DNA of 11,969 bases, taken from assembly GCA_900618425.1 (NCBI GenBank), contig UZAN01055976.1:2030-13998 (forward strand), read 5' to 3'. Positions 8,435 to 11,969 of the stretch are shown in pieces (the stretch's first letter is position 1; each line of letters opens with the position of its first letter). The notes under the pieces were generated by a model that was not told the origin of the DNA, did no database searches, and saw nothing but the letters and a program-made list of their open reading frames with translations. Source of the DNA: Echinostoma caproni (taxonomy: Eukaryota; Platyhelminthes; Trematoda; Plagiorchiida; Echinostomatidae). Position numbers and translations under genes: made by a program.

Positions 8435-8531
8435 TAGCCCCGGGATTTGGAGTAGCGAACCGCATAAGGCCCCGCTGGTTCTGGCGTGGTATAGAACCGG
8501 GCGCAGCAAAGCTGTTTACCACCAAACTTGA

Positions 8532-8620
8532 GTGTCGGTGGCGGGGCTCGAACCTCAGACCATAGGGTCCAGAGCACGCAAGTGACAGCGGCTAAACCAC
8601 CGCGTCACCACTACAGGTGG
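8532..8620 (-). promoter_or_regulatory. tRNA-like head with pol III A and B boxes
   Basis: On the minus strand TGACGCGGTGG (8607-8597) fits the A-box pattern TGGCNNAGTGG with few changes, and GGTTCGAGCCC (8554-8544) fits the B box GGTTCGANNCC. The spacing between them is 42 nt. A GACC-CTAT-GGTC hairpin lies between them at the place of an anticodon arm. The acceptor-like ends pair imperfectly, so this is a tRNA-derived SINE promoter and not a working tRNA gene. Confidence 0.6.
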
Positions 8621-8764
8621 GTTACTTCTGCTATGTCTCGTTCGGTGGACGGGTTCAAGATGAGACTCCACCATATCCTAAAAGCTCCTTTGCTGTTTTA
8701 CAACCTTCATTATGCAGTTGTGTGGGGAACAACAAAACATGTAAACCCCGAGTTAGCATGACAT

Positions 8765-10105
8765 AGGCCCAGTTAAACTGACCCCTATCGACATTGACTC
8801 ATCACCCCCACATCGACCAGGTGAATATTCCCGGTTAATGCCAGTCCTCCATCTGAAAAAGAGGTTTCCCGGGAAATAAATTATCTTAAAAGACACAAGG
8901 CCTCCGGCCCAGCTGGGCTGTTCTCAGCGGTTTTTAAGGATGGAGGTTTAGCGTTGGTCTTGGTGTTGATGAAACTCCCGGGTTCGTTCTGGGAGAGCGA
9001 ACAGATTCCAACTGAATGGTGTGAACTGTTCATCATACCGAAGCAACAAAGAAGATAACAGGTCCTCTTGTGAAAACCACAAAGGAATGGGTTTAATCAA
9101 CATTGCCTCTAAATGTCTCGCTGGGATCATACTCCGTCGATTGTCCATCGCGCGTGAAAGGTGCACGCTTGAGAATCAGGCCGGTTTTATAACTGGTAGA
9201 GGATGTTCAGACCATATTTTCGGCGCTCGCCAAATCCCGGGGCACGGAGATTCTTTTCGTAGACCCACTATCTCTGTCTTCCTTGATCTAAAAGTGGCCT
9301 TCGACTCAGTCGAACGCTCTGAACTCTGGCGCTGCTTTTGCCTGAAGGGTGTGCCCGAGAAGTTAATTTCAATAATGCTATCCCTTTATACCAATAGCCG
9401 AAGTCGAGTCCGAGCTTACGGAACTTTTTCGCTCCAGATCACCATAGAAAGTAGTATTTATCCGGCTTGCTCTGTCTCAGTTTCTATTTAAGTTTGTTAT
9501 TGATTTGATTATGGAAACAGCCCTATCCTCGTGCAAGGATAGTGACATCGAGTTGCTCCCGAGTGGCAGAGCGTCTGGCCTGGGGTATGCAGACGATATT
9601 GTACTGCTACATGAAGCTCCCGGTAAGTTGCAAGCTTTTCTGGATAGTTTGAGTGCTATTGAAGCCATGTTCGGCATGCGTTTTGCAGCTTCAAAATGTA
9701 AAATGCTACTACAAGACTGGATTAATCCAGCCGCCTAACTGGGGAAGTAATAGAGCAAGTAGACAAATTTTACTACCTGGGAAGTTATATCTCATCCGGT
9801 GGACGCATCACGGATGAAGTTTCAGCTCACACAGAAGGCTCGATTAGCATTTGCTAACTTAGGACATCTGTAGCGCCGCCGCAACACTCGGCTGTTCGTG
9901 AAGGGTTGAGTGTATGCTGCAGCAGTTCGGCTAATTCTGCCACATAGCACATAAACTTGGCCATTACGAAAATAGGATAAAGATAACTTGTTGGTATTTG
10001 AATACCATTGTATACGCAGCATTGCACGAATCTGGTGGGCAAACGCACGAGCGATGCTGAGTTTGTGCACAGAGCTCTAGGTAATCGCGTGAAAATAAGT
10101 TAGTG
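8765..10105 (+). pseudogene. RTE-type LINE fragment C: reverse transcriptase core and part of the C-terminal tail
   Basis: This is the longest element remnant. In order, and in shifting frames, it shows: INYLKRHKASGPAG (8878-8919), the RT palm entry; WESEQIPTEWCE (8992-9027); ENHKGMGLINIASKCLAGII (9075-9134); ENQAGFITGRGCSDHIF (about 9171-9221); motif A FLDLKVAFDS (9279-9308) with both Asp; GVPEKLISIMLSLY; YADD (9586-9597) within GYADDIVLL; MFGMRFAASKCKMLLQDW (9667-9720); QVDKFYYLGSYISSGG; then in another frame QKARLAFANLGHL, RRRNTRLFVKG and VYAAAVRLIL; and a decayed VFEYHCIRSIARIWW (about 9993-10037), fading by 10105. The GVRQGCPLS block near 9450-9480 has lost bases, which causes a frameshift. 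Stops at about 9052 and 9736 and others make it non-coding. Endonuclease and 3' end are missing. Confidence 0.88.
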
Positions 10106-10299
10106 TACCAATAAAGGCGGATACAGAATTTTATGTCCATTCCTAAGCTGTTGCACAGATATAGGTCTGTTCAGAAAAATAAAGCGTGGAGTTCCAAAGT
10201 TTAATTTGGCATGACGTGTTCCAGCCATATGTAAGGAGACTCTTTACCCTGATAACACTGGGCTATGACTCCCTCGGTTACTGGATGACTTCTCACATC
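10106..10299 (+). other. Spacer between RTE fragments C and D
   Basis: No recognisable coding or RNA feature. It contains two AATAAA hexamers (about 10109 and 10180), which in an intron need not be used. Confidence 0.5.
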
Positions 10300-10955
10300 T
10301 CACAATTATCATAGTTATGGTTGTGAAACTCTTAATTTGCGCGTGGAAGGTATTCGTCATATAAAAGTCTTCGATTTTCGATGTTTACGTAGTTTGGCGC
10401 AGGTTGGATGAAGTGAGCGTCTAAGCAACTCTAAGGTAAGCCATCGCGTATTTGGTGAAAAATCTATTATCACGTCGGACTCAGATGAGTAGGTTTCGGT
10501 GGTTAGGACACGTATTGCGCATACCTAGCTGTCGTCTACCTCAACGCGACCCATTAACAGTTGTCGTTCAAGGTTGGAAGAAACTGCGTGGAGGTCAACA
10601 GATGACGTGGAAACGAGGCACGAATAAATGCACAGAGCGATTAGGTAGAGTAGGTATCTCCGGCCTTCCATATGGGGGTCCAAAAGACTGCAACTGGTTG
10701 GCAGCGAACCGACAACAGTGGCGTTCTTGTCACTTCTTACTAGGTCAGAATGCTTGAAAATGGATGTATGAACAGTTAGATTGTGTACTCTGTGGGTTGA
10801 CCATAGAGGTTCATTTTCTTTTCCTCCCTCCATTTAGGCCCCATCCCTCCATCTTTTACATTATCACTTAATTTGTTTAAATTGTGAGCCTGGCAGTGAT
10901 CACGAAAGTTCGCTTCTCTGTATCTCGCTCTGCGATGATTATGATGATGATTGGA
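10300..10955 (+). pseudogene. RTE-type LINE fragment D: C-terminal region, 3' UTR and ATG/GAT-rich tail
   Basis: The C-terminal tail is read from SYG-ETLNLRVEGIRHIKVF (about 10313-10372) and CLRSLAQVG, through a TGA near 10410 and a frame change. It continues in MSRFRWLGHVLRIPSCRLPQ, GWKKLRGGQQMTWKRG and NRQQWRSCHFLLGQNA, ending at TGA 10755-10757. The coding block and 3' UTR match fragment A closely (shared GGTCAACAGATGACGTGGA and GTACTCTGTGGGTTGACC), so A and D are one subfamily. Relative to A, D has lost about 20 bp near 10700, which removed the start of the ETLKDMA block. It ends with a GATGAT-type run (10934-10953). Confidence 0.82.
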
Positions 10956-11171
10956 TATGACTGTAGCATGACGAAATTCTGTTCCGGGCAAAATTTAGCG
11001 GGAGTATTTTATGCCCTTCCTTTCACTTTTTGTCTCTTATTCGCGTCTTCCTTATTGTTAAGAGTAGTGGATATCTTCATTGTCGGTCGTCCCAGTGCAC
11101 TTTAAGTTCCTGTAAGTGGATGATAGGTCTCCGCCACCGTGATGTAAAATTTATTCACTGTTTGTCTTACC

Positions 11172-11218
11172 ATTGCATTGAGTTTGGCAACGAAGTTCGA
11201 TGATGATGATGATGATGT
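11172..11218 (+). repeat. Minimal RTE 3' end (E) with (GAT)n tail
   Basis: CATTGAGTTTGGCAACGAAGTTC followed by about six GAT units resembles the last part of fragments A and D (GTGAGTTTGGC...GAAGTTCGC) with an internal deletion. RTE elements typically end in short tandem tails, and D ends in the same kind of run. This may be a very short 5'-truncated insertion; the similarity is short, so the call is tentative. Confidence 0.45.
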
Positions 11219-11454
11219 ATCATTGTGCGTAATATGATTCCAACTTCAGCAGTTGTCTCCATTTGGTGGTTGTTTAATAATATTTTAGAACGATTTTAAT
11301 GTTCCCCAAATTTTATGACATGCCTTATCTCACCTTCAGTTAGATGCTTTCCGTAAGTTTCAAATTTGTTTTTATCACTTTGACATTCAACAAGATTGGC
11401 TACTATTGGCTCTTTCCAATAATCTGCTGGAGACCTTTCCTTGTGGTTCAAGTT

Positions 11455-11475
11455 CTGTTTAGCAAAACTAAACAG
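11455..11475. repeat. Perfect hairpin, 8-bp stem and 5-nt loop
   Basis: CTGTTTAG, loop CAAAA, then CTAAACAG form a perfect inverted repeat about 180 nt upstream of the exon 3 acceptor. It could fold in the pre-mRNA. No function can be assigned from sequence. Confidence 0.55.
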
Positions 11476-11651
11476 CGATTGCAGCAGTATGCTATATCAA
11501 ATTTCTGGGACGGTAACGAGTGAAATTTGTCATGGTTGCGATCTTTACTCCAATTCAGTTTTTACTGCTCGAGAATTGCTATTCGTGGTTTCATTTTACC
11601 GTGGCTTATACATCAGGTTTATCTCAAACATCACCTGGTTCCCCATTTCAG

Positions 11652-11951
11652 TTGGCTCTTATAAAATGGCGCGAACATCTTCTCAAACCACATGCACGCG
11701 TGCTTATCAACGCTATCTTACGTGAAGTGGAAAAAGAACGTAGAGGTGAAGTTCTGTTGACGTCACGGCTCAGGCAAATAATCGAGTGTTTAGTAGAATT
11801 GGGAATCACTTCGGAACAACACTCGCATTCCTCCCCCAGCTGTACCACCCAGTCACAAAATGAACATCTTCCTGGTCTGATGAATGCCAGCTCAGCTCAA
11901 CGTACCCCTCTTGGTGTTTCCGCCACACCTGTTTCTCAAAATCCGGATTGG
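11652..11951 (+). CDS. CUL1: Cullin-1, third coding exon, with Ser/Thr/Gln/Pro-rich insert
   Basis: This exon encodes residues 147-246. LALIKWREHLLKPHARVLIN (147-166) and AILREVEKERRGE (167-179) match the start of vertebrate CUL1 cullin repeat 2, including the diagnostic EKER-GE block. RLRQIIECLVELGI (185-198) matches the following helix. Residues 199-246 are rich in Ser, Thr, Gln, Asn and Pro. They have no counterpart in vertebrate CUL1, where only a short acidic/Gly loop precedes the next helix. The acceptor is TTTCAG (11646-11651) and the donor is a perfect GTAAGT (11952-11957), both phase 0. The remainder of the gene (neddylation site, cullin homology domain) lies beyond the window; animal CUL1 is near 775 residues. 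Confidence 0.93.
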
Positions 11952-11969
11952 GTAAGTTGCTTCTTCCGG
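11952..11969 (+). other. CUL1: Start of CUL1 intron 3
   Basis: The consensus donor GTAAGT follows the Trp codon TGG. The intron runs off the right edge. Confidence 0.8.

Larger units (their letters stand above)
7888..8625 (-). mobile_element. tRNA-derived SINE copy R2, interrupted by RTE fragment B
   Basis: On the minus strand the element runs from a tRNA-like head (8625-8532) through a body (8531-8435). After the inserted RTE fragment (8434-7995) it continues at 7991-7888 to an A/T-rich 3' end. Both body parts match R1 (4617-4790), where they are contiguous, which shows that the RTE piece is an insertion. Without the insert the element is about 300 nt, a normal SINE length. The head has a pol III A-box-like and B-box-like sequence in the right order and spacing. 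Confidence 0.7.
10956..11640 (+). other. Distal intron 2 with a short RTE tail and no gene
   Basis: Apart from the RTE 3' tail remnant at about 11172-11218 and a perfect 8-bp hairpin at 11455-11475, nothing is recognisable. Open frames at 10884-11105 and 11441-11725 have no family motifs; the second only overlaps exon 3 in the wrong frame. Confidence 0.6.
2948..11651 (+). other. CUL1: CUL1 intron 2, 8,704 nt
   Basis: The donor GTAAGC at 2948 and the acceptor CCCCATTTCAG at 11641-11651 bound this intron in phase 0. Joining them produces DIYA followed by LALIKWREHL, which aligns without a gap to the vertebrate CUL1 sequence. The intron holds at least six RTE-type LINE fragments, all on the host sense strand, and two SINE-like copies. 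Its size contrasts with the 40-nt intron 1. Confidence 0.9.

Noticed and set aside
8532..8615. Functional tRNA gene on the minus strand
   Set aside because: A- and B-box-like motifs are present, but the acceptor ends pair poorly, the spacing is long and it is joined to a SINE body. It is better explained as a tRNA-derived promoter.
10525..10833. 102-codon open frame on the minus strand
   Set aside because: It is antisense to the well-supported RTE C-terminal region of fragment D and has no recognisable motif.
11648..11848. 66-codon open frame on the minus strand
   Set aside because: It is antisense to CUL1 exon 3, which is strongly supported by protein similarity and splice sites.
1..11969. 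A CRISPR array, phage, integron or other prokaryotic defence system
   Set aside because: There are no regularly spaced direct repeats and no bacterial gene organisation. Spliced cullin exons and LINE/SINE remnants show a eukaryotic genome.

Overview
This is a eukaryotic, intron-rich and repeat-rich window. It carries the 5' part of a cullin-1 (CUL1) gene on the + strand, embedded in decayed non-LTR retrotransposons. No bacterial signature is present: there are no operons, no Shine-Dalgarno-led genes and no dense long ORFs. A digenean trematode (fluke) is the best guess. The reasons are a 40-nt micro-intron near the 5' end of a conserved gene next to a multi-kilobase intron, a habit well known in schistosomes and other flukes, and the wealth of RTE-like and CR1/Jockey-like LINE 3' ends of the kind common in trematodes. 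Base composition by eye is less AT-rich than Schistosoma, so a food-borne fluke such as Fasciola, Paragonimus or an opisthorchiid is more likely. The genus is inference only.

Left part (1-2469): a minus-strand open segment with coiled-coil character runs off the left edge. An unassigned stretch follows to about 840. After that come two broken C-terminal ends of CR1/Jockey-type LINE reverse transcriptases (842-1258 and 1809-2208) and two copies of a LINE 3'-end repeat (1690-1800 and 2326-2430). The second copy stops only about 40 bp before the CUL1 start codon.

CUL1 (2470-11951): exon 1 (2470-2739, 90 codons), a 40-nt intron (2740-2779), exon 2 (2780-2947, 56 codons), an intron of 8,704 nt (2948-11651), exon 3 (11652-11951, 100 codons) and a further donor at 11952. 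All three junctions are phase 0, and the 246 residues join colinearly with the N terminus of metazoan cullin-1, the part that binds SKP1 and F-box proteins in SCF ubiquitin ligases. The last 50 codons of exon 3 encode a Ser/Thr/Gln/Pro-rich segment absent from vertebrate CUL1.

The giant intron is a graveyard of + strand RTE-type LINE 3' fragments: A about 5150-6065, a short B-type end about 6090-6265, B 7995-8434, C about 8765-10105 with the RT core, D about 10300-10955, and a minimal tail E about 11172-11218. All lie in the sense direction of the host gene and all are broken by stops and frameshifts. Two copies of a SINE-like repeat are also present: R1 at 4617-4790 (+), and R2 on the minus strand with a tRNA-like head at about 8532-8625. 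R2 is split by RTE fragment B, a clear nested insertion. The rest of the intron (2948-4440, 6270-7890, 10105-10300, 10960-11640) shows no recognisable gene.
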